Origin: an uncultured Planctomycetaceae bacterium
GTDB taxonomy: Bacteria; Planctomycetota; Planctomycetia; Pirellulales; Pirellulaceae
Direction of reading: 5' to 3'
Assembly (NCBI GenBank): GCA_903927685.1
Contig: CAIYOB010000670.1
Coordinates: forward strand, 1 to 39,544
Length of the DNA stretch: 39,544 nucleotides
Below the pieces are notes generated by a model. That model was not told the DNA's origin, did not search any database, and was given only the letters and a program-made list of their open reading frames with translations. This document shows positions 14,490 through 22,432 of this stretch, piece by piece. The stretch's first letter is position 1. Every line of letters starts with the position of its first letter. Position numbers and translations under genes: made by a program.

Positions 14490-17414
14490 ATGTTGCAACG
14501 AATCGCTGAACGGATGGTCTGCCTGTTGCCCCTCCTGCTGTTCGGTTTGTCGCCCGCGTGGGCTGGCGCAGCCGGGGTCACGGCGGAGGGCCAGCGCCTC
14601 GTCTACCGCGACGGCGGGCAGACGGTGGTCATCCAAGCCTGGGGCCGCGATGGGCTGCGCGTGCGGGTGACTCCCGCCGGCGGCGGACAGACGTCCGATT
14701 GGGCGTTGGACATTCCACTGGAGACCCAGGGGGAGATCGAGCTTTCCGACACGGTCGCCACGCTCCGGAATGGCAGGATTTCGGCCCGCATCCAGGACAT
14801 AGCCACGCAGCGCGGCCGCCTGCAGTTCTTCCGGCACCGCGCCGACGAGGCGGTCTGCATCCTGAGTGAGTACGATTACGTCGTTCACGCCCACAACCCC
14901 GGCACGCGCACGTTCCGACCGGTGGGTGATGGCCTGTTTCACTGCGAACTGCATCTCGCCGCGCGGGACGGTGAACGGTTCTATGGCATGGGCGAAAACG
15001 CTACGGGCCGGCTCAACCTGAAGGGGTCCGTGATCGATCTGTACCAGCGGCACGTCAAAGCCGTGGTCCCGTTTGTCGTCTCCAGCGAAGGGTACGGCTT
15101 CCTCTGGAACAACCCGGCGTTGGGCCGAGTCGAGTTCGGCGAGAACCGCACGCGGTGGGTCTCGTACGGGAGCAAGCAACTGGACTATTACATTACCGCC
15201 GGGGATTCGTACGCCGACATCCTGGCGAACTATGCCGAGGCCACCGGCCACGCGCCGCCGTTCCCCTATTGGGCTTCCGGCTTCTGGCAGTGCAAGCTCC
15301 GTTACCAGTCGCAGGACGAGTTCCTGAACGTGGCGCGGGAATTCCAGCGGCGCGGCCTGCCGCTCTCGGTCCTGGTGATCGACTTCCTGCACTGGGACGT
15401 GACCGGCAATTGGCAGCTCGATCCCAAGTTTTGGCCGGACCCGCGGGCGATGGTCTGGGAACTGGACGCGCAGGGCGTCCGGATCATGATCTCGCCCTGG
15501 ACGCTGGTGGACGAGAAGAGCGAGAACTTCGCCTATATGAAGGCGCACGGGCTGTTCACGGGATCCATCGGCGGCCAGAAGGACACCGTTGACTTTGGCG
15601 GCCCCAAGTACCAATACGACCCGACCAATCCTGAAGCCGCCCAGTACCTGTGGAGCAAGTGGAAACAGAACTACTTTGACCTCGGCATCCGCACGTTCTG
15701 GCTCGATCCCTGCGATGAGTTTCACGAGATCGCGGACTACGACCAGGTTCTGTTCCACATCGGCTCCGCCAAGGAGGCGCATGCCTTCTTTCCCGTCGCC
15801 CATCAGAAGAACATCTACCAGGGGCTGCTGGCGGCTGGCGAGAACGAAGTTGTGACCATCTGCCGCAACGCCTGGGCGGGCAGCCAGCGTTATGGGGCGT
15901 GCCCCGCGCCGCACGACATCGAGTCGTCGTTCGAGCATCTCGAAGAGTACCTGAAGGTCGGCCTGAACGTGATGCTGAGCGGCATTCCTTGGTGGAGCTG
16001 CGACATCGGAGGGTTTGTCACGCGCGACAACCAAAGTCCGCGTTTTCAGGAACTCCTGGTGCGGTGGTACCAGTACGGCGTGTTCCTGCCCGTGTTTCGC
16101 ACGCACGGCTGTCGCCCCAACAACGAGCCCTGGAACATCGGCGGGGACACCTATCCGCTGATTCGGTCTTCGCTGCTGCTCCGCGAACGGCTGCGCGGCT
16201 ACGTCATGGAGCAGATGAAGTTGGCCTCCGCACGCGGCTTGCCGCCGATGCGGCCCCTGTTCTTCGACTATGCCGACGATCCCCAAGCCGCGGCCGTCGA
16301 GGATCAGTTCCTGTTCGGCCCCGATCTACTCGTCGCGCCGGTCACGAAGTTCGGACTGCGCCAGCGCCCGGTCTATCTGCCCGCGGGAACAACCTGGACG
16401 GACGCCTGGACGGGCAGGGAACAGCCCGGTGGACAGGTCATCCAGGCGGATGCGCCGCTGGAGCACATCCCGGTCTTTATCCGCGGTTCGCAGCCGGAAC
16501 TGCTGGAGCGGTTTCGGACGTTGGAGATCTTCAGTTTCCAGTTCGGACCGCTCGGCCCGGCAACGGTGGACGGCACGGAGATCACGATCCGGGTGCCCCG
16601 CGGCACGGACCTCACCGCGCTCGCTCCGACGTACACGGCGTCCCCGGGGACTGCGGGCCGTCCCGCTGCGGGCAGCCCCGTGGACTTTACGCATCCGCAA
16701 GTCTATACCCTCACGGCGGCCGACGGCTCGACGAAGGAGTATCGCGTGTCGGTGCGGCCGTGCCTGATCTACAACTTTGACGACGGCACGCTTCAGGGCT
16801 GGCACAATCGCGTCTGGGACCCCGCGCTTCAGGCTGGACAAGGCGGCTGGACGGACCTCGCCGCCAACGTCACGGCGCTGCCCGCGAGCATTAACGGCGG
16901 CCAACTGGTGCCTCCCAGCGGCCACAACGCACTGTTCCGAAACGCGGGGACGAATTTCCTGGGCACGACCAACACGTACATCGTTTCCGGCAATCACCTG
17001 GACCACCACTTGAACACGCTCTGGCTGCGTTCGCCGGAGTTTCGTTGGGACGGCTCCGGGGACTTGACGTTCGAACTGTTGGCCGGTACGGGAGCCGGGC
17101 CCGCCCCAACGACCGATTCCGCCGTGCCGTTTGCCGCTGGCGACATCGATGCGACCGGCTGGATCGGCCTGTGCCTGCGCGATGCCACGACCGGCGAGTT
17201 TGTCCTGTCGGCTCAGCGGACCAGCCGCGATTTCAACCACTGGCAGCCCCTGGCGTTCGCGGCCGCCCAGTTGGCCAAGCTGCCGGCGGGCCGCGTGTAT
17301 ACGCTCGACCTGCTCGTAACCGGGAAGGGAATCTGGAGCTGGGTCGGCCTGGACAAGGTGTACATCCCCGGCATTCCCGAGACCGCGCCCGCGGGATCCG
17401 GGGAGAAACCGTAG
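14490..17414 (+). CDS. Exported GH31 family glycosidase with C-terminal glycan-binding-type domains
   Basis: The ATG at 14490 follows GGGAGG (14475-14480) and gives a signal peptide (MVCLLPLLLFGLSPAWAGA). The 974-residue product has an N-terminal beta-sandwich (about 35-270; FYGMGENATG), the GH31 barrel (about 270-640) and two C-terminal modules. The nucleophile is Asp406 in FWLDPCDE and the acid/base Asp476 in APHDIESS, followed by SGIPWWSCDIGGF. CRNAWAGSQRYG also fits the family. The enzyme should retain alpha-linkages and cleave alpha-glucosides or alpha-xylosides outside the cytoplasm. Residues about 675-750 (SFQFGPLG through YTLTAADGSTKEYRVSV) look like a DUF5018-type beta domain of glycan-binding proteins. 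The final 220 residues start with YNFDDGTLQGW and form an unassigned jelly-roll. It converges with the next gene, 63 bases apart. Confidence 0.88.
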   Translation: MLQRIAERMVCLLPLLLFGLSPAWAGAAGVTAEGQRLVYRDGGQTVVIQAWGRDGLRVRVTPAGGGQTSDWALDIPLETQGEIELSDTVATLRNGRISARIQDIATQRGRLQFFRHRADEAVCILSEYDYVVHAHNPGTRTFRPVGDGLFHCELHLAARDGERFYGMGENATGRLNLKGSVIDLYQRHVKAVVPFVVSSEGYGFLWNNPALGRVEFGENRTRWVSYGSKQLDYYITAGDSYADILANYAEATGHAPPFPYWASGFWQCKLRYQSQDEFLNVAREFQRRGLPLSVLVIDFLHWDVTGNWQLDPKFWPDPRAMVWELDAQGVRIMISPWTLVDEKSENFAYMKAHGLFTGSIGGQKDTVDFGGPKYQYDPTNPEAAQYLWSKWKQNYFDLGIRTFWLDPCDEFHEIADYDQVLFHIGSAKEAHAFFPVAHQKNIYQGLLAAGENEVVTICRNAWAGSQRYGACPAPHDIESSFEHLEEYLKVGLNVMLSGIPWWSCDIGGFVTRDNQSPRFQELLVRWYQYGVFLPVFRTHGCRPNNEPWNIGGDTYPLIRSSLLLRERLRGYVMEQMKLASARGLPPMRPLFFDYADDPQAAAVEDQFLFGPDLLVAPVTKFGLRQRPVYLPAGTTWTDAWTGREQPGGQVIQADAPLEHIPVFIRGSQPELLERFRTLEIFSFQFGPLGPATVDGTEITIRVPRGTDLTALAPTYTASPGTAGRPAAGSPVDFTHPQVYTLTAADGSTKEYRVSVRPCLIYNFDDGTLQGWHNRVWDPALQAGQGGWTDLAANVTALPASINGGQLVPPSGHNALFRNAGTNFLGTTNTYIVSGNHLDHHLNTLWLRSPEFRWDGSGDLTFELLAGTGAGPAPTTDSAVPFAAGDIDATGWIGLCLRDATTGEFVLSAQRTSRDFNHWQPLAFAAAQLAKLPAGRVYTLDLLVTGKGIWSWVGLDKVYIPGIPETAPAGSGEKP

Positions 17415-17435
17415 CTGGCGGCGCGGTGCTCGTCC

Positions 17436-17448
17436 CAACCGACGGTTG
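17436..17448. terminator. Inverted repeat between convergent glycosidase genes
   Basis: CAACCG-A-CGGTTG is a perfect 6-base inverted repeat in the 63-base gap between the convergent GH31 and GH5-like genes. Folded as RNA it gives a 4-bp stem with a 5-base loop and no T tract. It could help terminate both transcripts, but the structure is weak. Confidence 0.25.
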
Positions 17449-17477
17449 TGAACATCCAGCCGTCCGGGCTGACGAGA

Positions 17478-18902
17478 TTACGGGACCCGCCGCTGCACGT
17501 GCAACACGGCGGCTCTGGCCTGCGGAGGCGTGAATCGCACGGTGTTGCCGCCGGCGACGGCGGCAGCCGGCTGGAACAGGCCGGTGCGCGGGTTGTACCA
17601 GCGGGCCTGCAGCGCCGTGTTGCCGACCGCGGCCAGGTCGACGGTGAAGGGTTCGCCCGTGGCGGTGTACACCACGTATTCCCGGCCTGGATGGGCCAGG
17701 CAGACGCCGGTGCTGGCGAGTCTGCCGCTGGGCTTCATCTCCCAGAACCGCACGTCGCCGGAATTGAAGAATCGCGCGCAGTGGCCGGCGATGTCGTAGG
17801 CGCGATCGCGGGCCGCGGCCCGGCCGGCCATGGTCGTGCGGCGGTCCCAGCCAAAGCTGCAGTCGTTCTGGTTGACCCAGCCCGCGCCGGCCAGCGCGGT
17901 CTCCCAGACGCTGCGGCAGACGTCGTCCAGGCACGGCGTCTCGCCGTTGAACTCCGGCACCGGCTCGCTGTACAGGTAGGGCTTGGGCGGCGAGTTGTGA
18001 AAGCCGCGTGCGAACAGCGGGAAACGTCCGATCCAGTCCTTCGGATGCAAGCTGATGACGTCCAAGTTCGAATCCGTGTGGGGCGTGTCCAGGGCGATGT
18101 GATCCGAGTTGGACAGCAACAGGTTGTCGCAACGGGCGCGAAAGAACGCCAGGAAATGCTGTTCGTGGCGGTGCCGTTTCTCGCGATCGTACCATTCTCC
18201 CTCATTGAACATCTCGTACAGGACGTTCGAACAGGACGCCAGTTCGGCGATCAGCCGGGCACAGAATCGCTCCTGGAAATACTGGTTCTGCTGCCGCCAA
18301 TCCCAGTCCGGACGAAACACCTCCGGCAGCTCGCGTCCGTAGTCGGCCAGATCGACATAGTCCCGCCGGTCGGCCAGCGGTCCGTTGCCCAGTTCCCGGT
18401 TGAAGGGATGGCCGTCGAAACACGTCTTGGGCCAACCATCGTGGACGGTGATCAAGACGACGATCTCCTTCGATTCGGCGTACGTCGCCAGTGCTCGGAG
18501 CCGAGCGAAGTAAGCCGGGTTGAATCGCCGCAGGTCAAAGTTCTGATCGTCCGGCGAGCCGACCCACGGCTGCAACTCGGGCGCGTCGTAACCGAGGCGG
18601 GCGTCGGCGCGCTGCAAGTCAGGATTGGTCCCTTTGAAGGCCCAGAGCATCAGCAGGTTGACGCCGCGCGCGGCCAGGGCGTCGATGTAGGCCTGCTGGT
18701 CGAAGTTCTCGCCGGACTCCATCCAGCCCTGCGTGACCGAATCACCGATCAGCAGCCGCGGCTTTCCCTTCCAGGTGAGATAATGGCCCGGCCGTTCACT
18801 CGACGGTAAGACCTGTATGCGATCGGCAGCCGCGGACGGCCACGCGACCGCGAACGCGCAGATCCCAATGAGAACCGCAGGATACGATCGGCACATCGTC
18901 AT
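17478..18902 (-). CDS. Exported GH5-like (TIM-barrel) glycosidase with collagen-binding-type C-terminus
   Basis: The start chosen is the ATG complementary to 18900-18902 (GGAG 5 bases upstream); it gives the signal MTMCRSYPAVLIGICAFAVAWPSAAA. An earlier ATG at 19001 would add 33 Arg-rich residues. The 474-residue protein has HYLTWKGKPRLLIGDSVTQG at its beginning, a strand-helix barrel with LLMLWAF, VVLITVHDGW and the acid/base motif YEMFNEGEW (Glu at about 234), and a plausible nucleophile in KPYLYSEPVPEFNGE. The last 75 residues (YVVYTATGEPFTVDL, ARWYNPRTGLFQPA) fit the putative collagen-binding domain often attached to DUF4038 glycosidases. The substrate is unknown. It probably works on plant or algal polysaccharide together with the GH31 enzyme. 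Confidence 0.78.
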   Translation of the reverse strand: MTMCRSYPAVLIGICAFAVAWPSAAADRIQVLPSSERPGHYLTWKGKPRLLIGDSVTQGWMESGENFDQQAYIDALAARGVNLLMLWAFKGTNPDLQRADARLGYDAPELQPWVGSPDDQNFDLRRFNPAYFARLRALATYAESKEIVVLITVHDGWPKTCFDGHPFNRELGNGPLADRRDYVDLADYGRELPEVFRPDWDWRQQNQYFQERFCARLIAELASCSNVLYEMFNEGEWYDREKRHRHEQHFLAFFRARCDNLLLSNSDHIALDTPHTDSNLDVISLHPKDWIGRFPLFARGFHNSPPKPYLYSEPVPEFNGETPCLDDVCRSVWETALAGAGWVNQNDCSFGWDRRTTMAGRAAARDRAYDIAGHCARFFNSGDVRFWEMKPSGRLASTGVCLAHPGREYVVYTATGEPFTVDLAAVGNTALQARWYNPRTGLFQPAAAVAGGNTVRFTPPQARAAVLHVQRRVP

Positions 18903-19208
18903 GGTCTCCGCTCCAGCGTTTTCGGATCGCGCTCGGCGAACGCGTGCAGCGCGATCCATGTCGGCCCCGACCAGCGCGTCGCGGGTCGCGACGGCAGTCA
19001 ACGGCAGTCAGGAGCCCGGCACATGACCGCCAATCATACGGCAATTCCGCGGAGAGGACTACTTGGGTTTCCCGCCAGGCTTCCCCGCCAGGCCCTTCCG
19101 CCGTCCCGGCGCGTTTGCTACGAAGACTCACGCTCAGGCCTTCCCGACACACGCTGGCCGAACGGCTCGGGAATTCGATACGGCTGACGAGAACGCGGAC
19201 CACCCGGG
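18903..19208. other. 306-base intergenic region with two short tandem duplications
   Basis: The region lies downstream of the XPB-type helicase gene and upstream of the GH5-like gene, both on the minus strand. ACGGCAGTCA is repeated twice head to tail at 18991-19010, one helical turn apart. CCCGCCAGGC occurs at 19071-19080 and again at 19084-19093. The first could be a phased operator about 90 bases upstream of the glycosidase start. No gene was seen. Confidence 0.5.
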
Positions 19209-20918
19209 TTAATCGCCGCCGGGAGCATCGACGATTTCGTACGCGTAGCCTTGTTCGCACAGGAACAACTGCCGCCGCAGGGCGAACTCCTGCTCGACCG
19301 TGTCGCCGCTGACCAGTGTATAGAAGTGGGCTTGATTGCTGCCCGCTTTGGGACGCAGGACACGGCCCAGGCGCTGAGCTTCCTCTTGCCTCGAACCGAA
19401 CGTTCCAGAAATCTGGATTGCCACGGCGGCGTCGGGCAGATCGACTGCGAAATTGGCGACTTTGGATACGGCCAGCACCCGCACCTCGCCCGACTTGAAG
19501 CGTTCGAACAGGTCGTCGCGTTTGCGCTGCGCGGTGCTGCCGGTGATCAGCGGGATGTCCAGCTCCCGGGCCAGCTGCTGGAGCTGTTCGACGTACATGC
19601 CGATGACCAAAGTCGGCTCGTCGGGATGCTGGCGGAGCAGCTGCCGCACGACATCCTGTTTGGCCGGGTTCTCCGAGGCGATCCGGAACTTGCTCCGCTG
19701 GTCCGCCACGGCATAGGGCATCCGCAGCGCGGCCGGCATGGGCAGGCGGATTTCCGTACAGACCGCGGTGGCGATCCAGCCTTGTCCCTCGAGCACCTTC
19801 CACGGTACGTCGACCTTCTTGGGCCCGATCAGCGCGAACACGTCGTCCTCGCGGCCGTCTTCGCGGACCAGGGTGGCGGTCAAGCCCAACCGCCGCCGGG
19901 CCTGCAGGCTGGCCGTCACTTGAAACACGGGAGCGGGCAGCAGATGGACTTCGTCGTAGATGATCAGACCCCAGTTCTGCTGGTCGAACAAGCCCAAGTG
20001 CACAAACTCGCTGTCCCGGCTGGGGCGATAGGTCAGGATCTGGTACGTGGCCACGGTCACCGGCCGCACGTCCTTGCGCGAGCCGTTGTACTCGGCGACC
20101 TGATCCTCGCCCAACGAGGTCTTGTCCAACAGTTCGGCGATCCACTGCCGCGTGGCGGTGACGTTGGTCGTCAGCACCAGAGTCGACGAGCCGCAGGCGG
20201 CCAGGCAAGCCATCCCCACCACCGTCTTGCCGGCGCCGCAAGGCAAGACGATCACGCCCGATCCGCCGCGTTCCGAGCCGCCCGCGTGAAAGGTGTCCGC
20301 CGCCTGCTGCTGATACGGCCGCAATGCGAACGGCAGGCCGCCGCGGGTGGTCGTGCGGAACTGGACCGGCAGCGGATCGCCGGCCGTATAACCGGCCAGA
20401 TCCTCGGCAGGAAAACCGATCTTGACGAGCGCCTGTTTCAGCTGGCCGCGCTGGGCCGGTAGGACGCGAAACTCGACGGGCGACAGCCGCTCGCCCAGCA
20501 GCGGCTGGACGTGCTTGTTCCGGCAGATCTCCTCGGCCAGCGGACGGTCCGCCGCCCGCAGGACCAGGGCGTCGGCCGCCCGCTGCAGCACCAGCCGCCC
20601 ATACCGCGACGCGTAATCCCGGATCTCCCGCAAGACGTGCCCCGGAATGTCGTACTTGGAGAACGCCTGTAAGGTCTCCGCGATCTCGTCCGTCGTCGTG
20701 CCGGCCGCGCACGCATTCCAGATCGAAAGCGGCGTGATGCGATAGGTGTGAATATGTTCCGGCGACTTGACCAGCTCGGCAAACCGGGCCAATTGGTCGC
20801 GGGCTGCTTCATAGCTCGGACCGTCCACTTCCAGCAGCACGGTGTGGTCGCCTTGGACGATCAGCGGGTTGTCGGGGGCATAGCGTGTCACGGGCGTTTC
20901 CGGTATCTTTCTTGCCAT
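19209..20918 (-). CDS. XPB/Ssl2-type 3'-5' DNA helicase
   Basis: The ATG complementary to 20916-20918 (MARKIPETP) starts a 569-residue protein; a longer frame upstream is Arg-rich and overlaps the divergent gene. An N-terminal domain (about 1-190: HIHTYRITPLSIWNACAAG, RYGRLVLQRAADALVLRA) corresponds to the XPB damage-recognition or helicase-associated region. The motor follows: Walker A LPCGAGKT (225-232), Walker B YDEVH (321-325), LTATLVREDGRED (motif III plus the RED motif at 352-354 that marks XPB), and motif VI QRLGRVLRPK near the C-terminus. Bacterial XPB helicases translocate 3'-5' on DNA and are tied to repair. It is divergent, by 59 bases, from two genes that look like helicase partners. 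Confidence 0.92.
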   Translation of the reverse strand: MARKIPETPVTRYAPDNPLIVQGDHTVLLEVDGPSYEAARDQLARFAELVKSPEHIHTYRITPLSIWNACAAGTTTDEIAETLQAFSKYDIPGHVLREIRDYASRYGRLVLQRAADALVLRAADRPLAEEICRNKHVQPLLGERLSPVEFRVLPAQRGQLKQALVKIGFPAEDLAGYTAGDPLPVQFRTTTRGGLPFALRPYQQQAADTFHAGGSERGGSGVIVLPCGAGKTVVGMACLAACGSSTLVLTTNVTATRQWIAELLDKTSLGEDQVAEYNGSRKDVRPVTVATYQILTYRPSRDSEFVHLGLFDQQNWGLIIYDEVHLLPAPVFQVTASLQARRRLGLTATLVREDGREDDVFALIGPKKVDVPWKVLEGQGWIATAVCTEIRLPMPAALRMPYAVADQRSKFRIASENPAKQDVVRQLLRQHPDEPTLVIGMYVEQLQQLARELDIPLITGSTAQRKRDDLFERFKSGEVRVLAVSKVANFAVDLPDAAVAIQISGTFGSRQEEAQRLGRVLRPKAGSNQAHFYTLVSGDTVEQEFALRRQLFLCEQGYAYEIVDAPGGD

Positions 20919-20977
20919 CACGAAGCGGCGGTAACAGCCGGGATTGTAGCGCCCCGGCCGCCGACTGAGAAGCCGAA

Positions 20978-22432
20978 ATGACCTCGAATTCACTGACCAT
21001 CGTAAACGGGACGGCCGTCTTGAACGCGACTGATATCCTTCATCGGATGTGCCACAAGGGGCTCAGCCAAGCAGATGTCAAGGCGATCTGCAAGGCGCGT
21101 GGCTTGCCCGCGGCGGCGGCTTCCTCGCCCAGCGTGCTGGAGAGTCTGTTCGTTACGGAGTGCGGACTGGAGACCGTGTTCGGATCGCTCGAGCCGCCGG
21201 AAATCGCCCTGCTGCACCGGCTGAAAGCGGTCGACAAGCCGGTTGACGTGTCGTTCTTTTCCCGCCTGTTGCCGGCCGGGAGGCACCTGAATTACTATGG
21301 CACGTTCACCCAGCGTTTCCAGGATGTCTTCAAGCAGGTGAAAGAGCGGCTGGTCCGCCAAGGCGTCCTGCTGGTCGCGGAAGCCCCGCACTACGGGTCC
21401 AACAAGACCCAGATGGAATCCTGGGTGTTCTGGCTGCCCCTCCAGTTCCACGCGTTCCTGCCGCCGCTGATCGCAGCGGCCAAGCCGCTGCCCGGGCCGG
21501 GCGAGTGGCGGCACGACGTGCCCCGCGCCAAGCTGGGGACGGCCGTGGGACGGGCCTTGCCGGAACGGAGCACGGGGAAGCAGGCCGCCGAGGACCAGCT
21601 GCAGATCGCCGACCGCGAACTGCGTTGGAACGGCAAACCGTTCCGCGCCAGCGAACTGATCAATTGGCAGAAACGCGGTTGGCAGGAGGACGCCGCGGCG
21701 AAGAAGAAGGAGCAAGCCGGACACCAGGACGCATACGCCTTGTTGCCGGTCGACGCGGCGGTCCAGATTCTTGGCACTCTGGCCGCGGACGCTTGGGTCG
21801 ATGCGGCGAGTCTGGCCACGCCGCTGGAGGTCTTCTGCGGCAGCCCGATCGACAGCCCGTCGCTGTGTGACAGCGGGTATCGCTGGGGCTGCCTGGCCCG
21901 GCAACAGGCCGACGGCACGAGCTGGTATCGACTCGCGCCGTCCCTGGCCCACGCGAGCCTCCCGCCCGGCCAGTACCTGGACACCACCGCCGACGGCACC
22001 GCTACGGTCGACCTGGAGACGGTCCCCTTGGCAGCGTTGGAACAGCTGGTGGCAATCTCCGACCAGCAGCCTGCGCCCTCGGGCCGCCCCGTGCTGTTGC
22101 TGGCGCCGAACCCGATCAAGCTGGGCCGAATGATCAGCGAACTCGATGCGCTGCCTCCCGTGGGCTGGCTGGAACAGAACTCCACGCCGTTCCGGGAAGC
22201 GATCGCAACGTGCCGGCAGCGCAGCGGCAAGACGATTCTGCACGAGAATCTGGCGGTCGCCCGGGTGAGCGATCTGGCGTTGAAGGTCGCGATCGAGAAA
22301 GCGCTGGGAGCACGCGTGGTGTCGCTCAGCGACGAGTATCTGGCGTTTCCGCAGGATGCCTTCGCCGACGTCAAACGGGTCGTCACCAAGTCGGGGCACG
22401 TGGTCAAGGAGGTGGACAGCCGTGAAGCTTGA
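20978..22432 (+). CDS. Large protein of unknown function, probable XPB-helicase partner A
   Basis: The ATG at 20978 lies 59 bases from the divergent helicase start. The 484-residue product has no signal peptide or membrane segment. Residues 73-131 (PPEIALLHRLKAVDKPVDVS, FQDVFKQVKERLVRQGVLL) look like a winged helix. The C-terminal 120 residues (WLEQNSTPFREAIATCRQRS, ENLAVARVSDLALKVAIEKA, LSDEYLAFPQDAFADVKRVV) have the helix-strand pattern of helicase-associated domains. In Mycobacterium an XPB gene also sits beside a large protein with a Helicase_C_3 domain, so I infer a similar role. No nuclease motif was seen. The stop codon overlaps the next gene, so the two are coupled. Which DNA or protein it binds is unknown. 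Confidence 0.6.
   Translation: MTSNSLTIVNGTAVLNATDILHRMCHKGLSQADVKAICKARGLPAAAASSPSVLESLFVTECGLETVFGSLEPPEIALLHRLKAVDKPVDVSFFSRLLPAGRHLNYYGTFTQRFQDVFKQVKERLVRQGVLLVAEAPHYGSNKTQMESWVFWLPLQFHAFLPPLIAAAKPLPGPGEWRHDVPRAKLGTAVGRALPERSTGKQAAEDQLQIADRELRWNGKPFRASELINWQKRGWQEDAAAKKKEQAGHQDAYALLPVDAAVQILGTLAADAWVDAASLATPLEVFCGSPIDSPSLCDSGYRWGCLARQQADGTSWYRLAPSLAHASLPPGQYLDTTADGTATVDLETVPLAALEQLVAISDQQPAPSGRPVLLLAPNPIKLGRMISELDALPPVGWLEQNSTPFREAIATCRQRSGKTILHENLAVARVSDLALKVAIEKALGARVVSLSDEYLAFPQDAFADVKRVVTKSGHVVKEVDSREA

Noticed and set aside
12906..16286. Open minus-strand frame of 1126 codons that joins the sialidase-like gene with sequence antisense to the GH31 gene
   Set aside because: Only the part from 14066 onwards has protein-like composition, Asp boxes and a Tat signal. 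Upstream the residues are Arg/Pro/His-rich and antisense to an intact GH31 gene, as expected in GC-rich DNA.
18796..20712. Minus-strand open frame of 638 codons overlapping the helicase gene
   Set aside because: It runs in another frame of the real XPB gene; the XPB frame has all helicase motifs.
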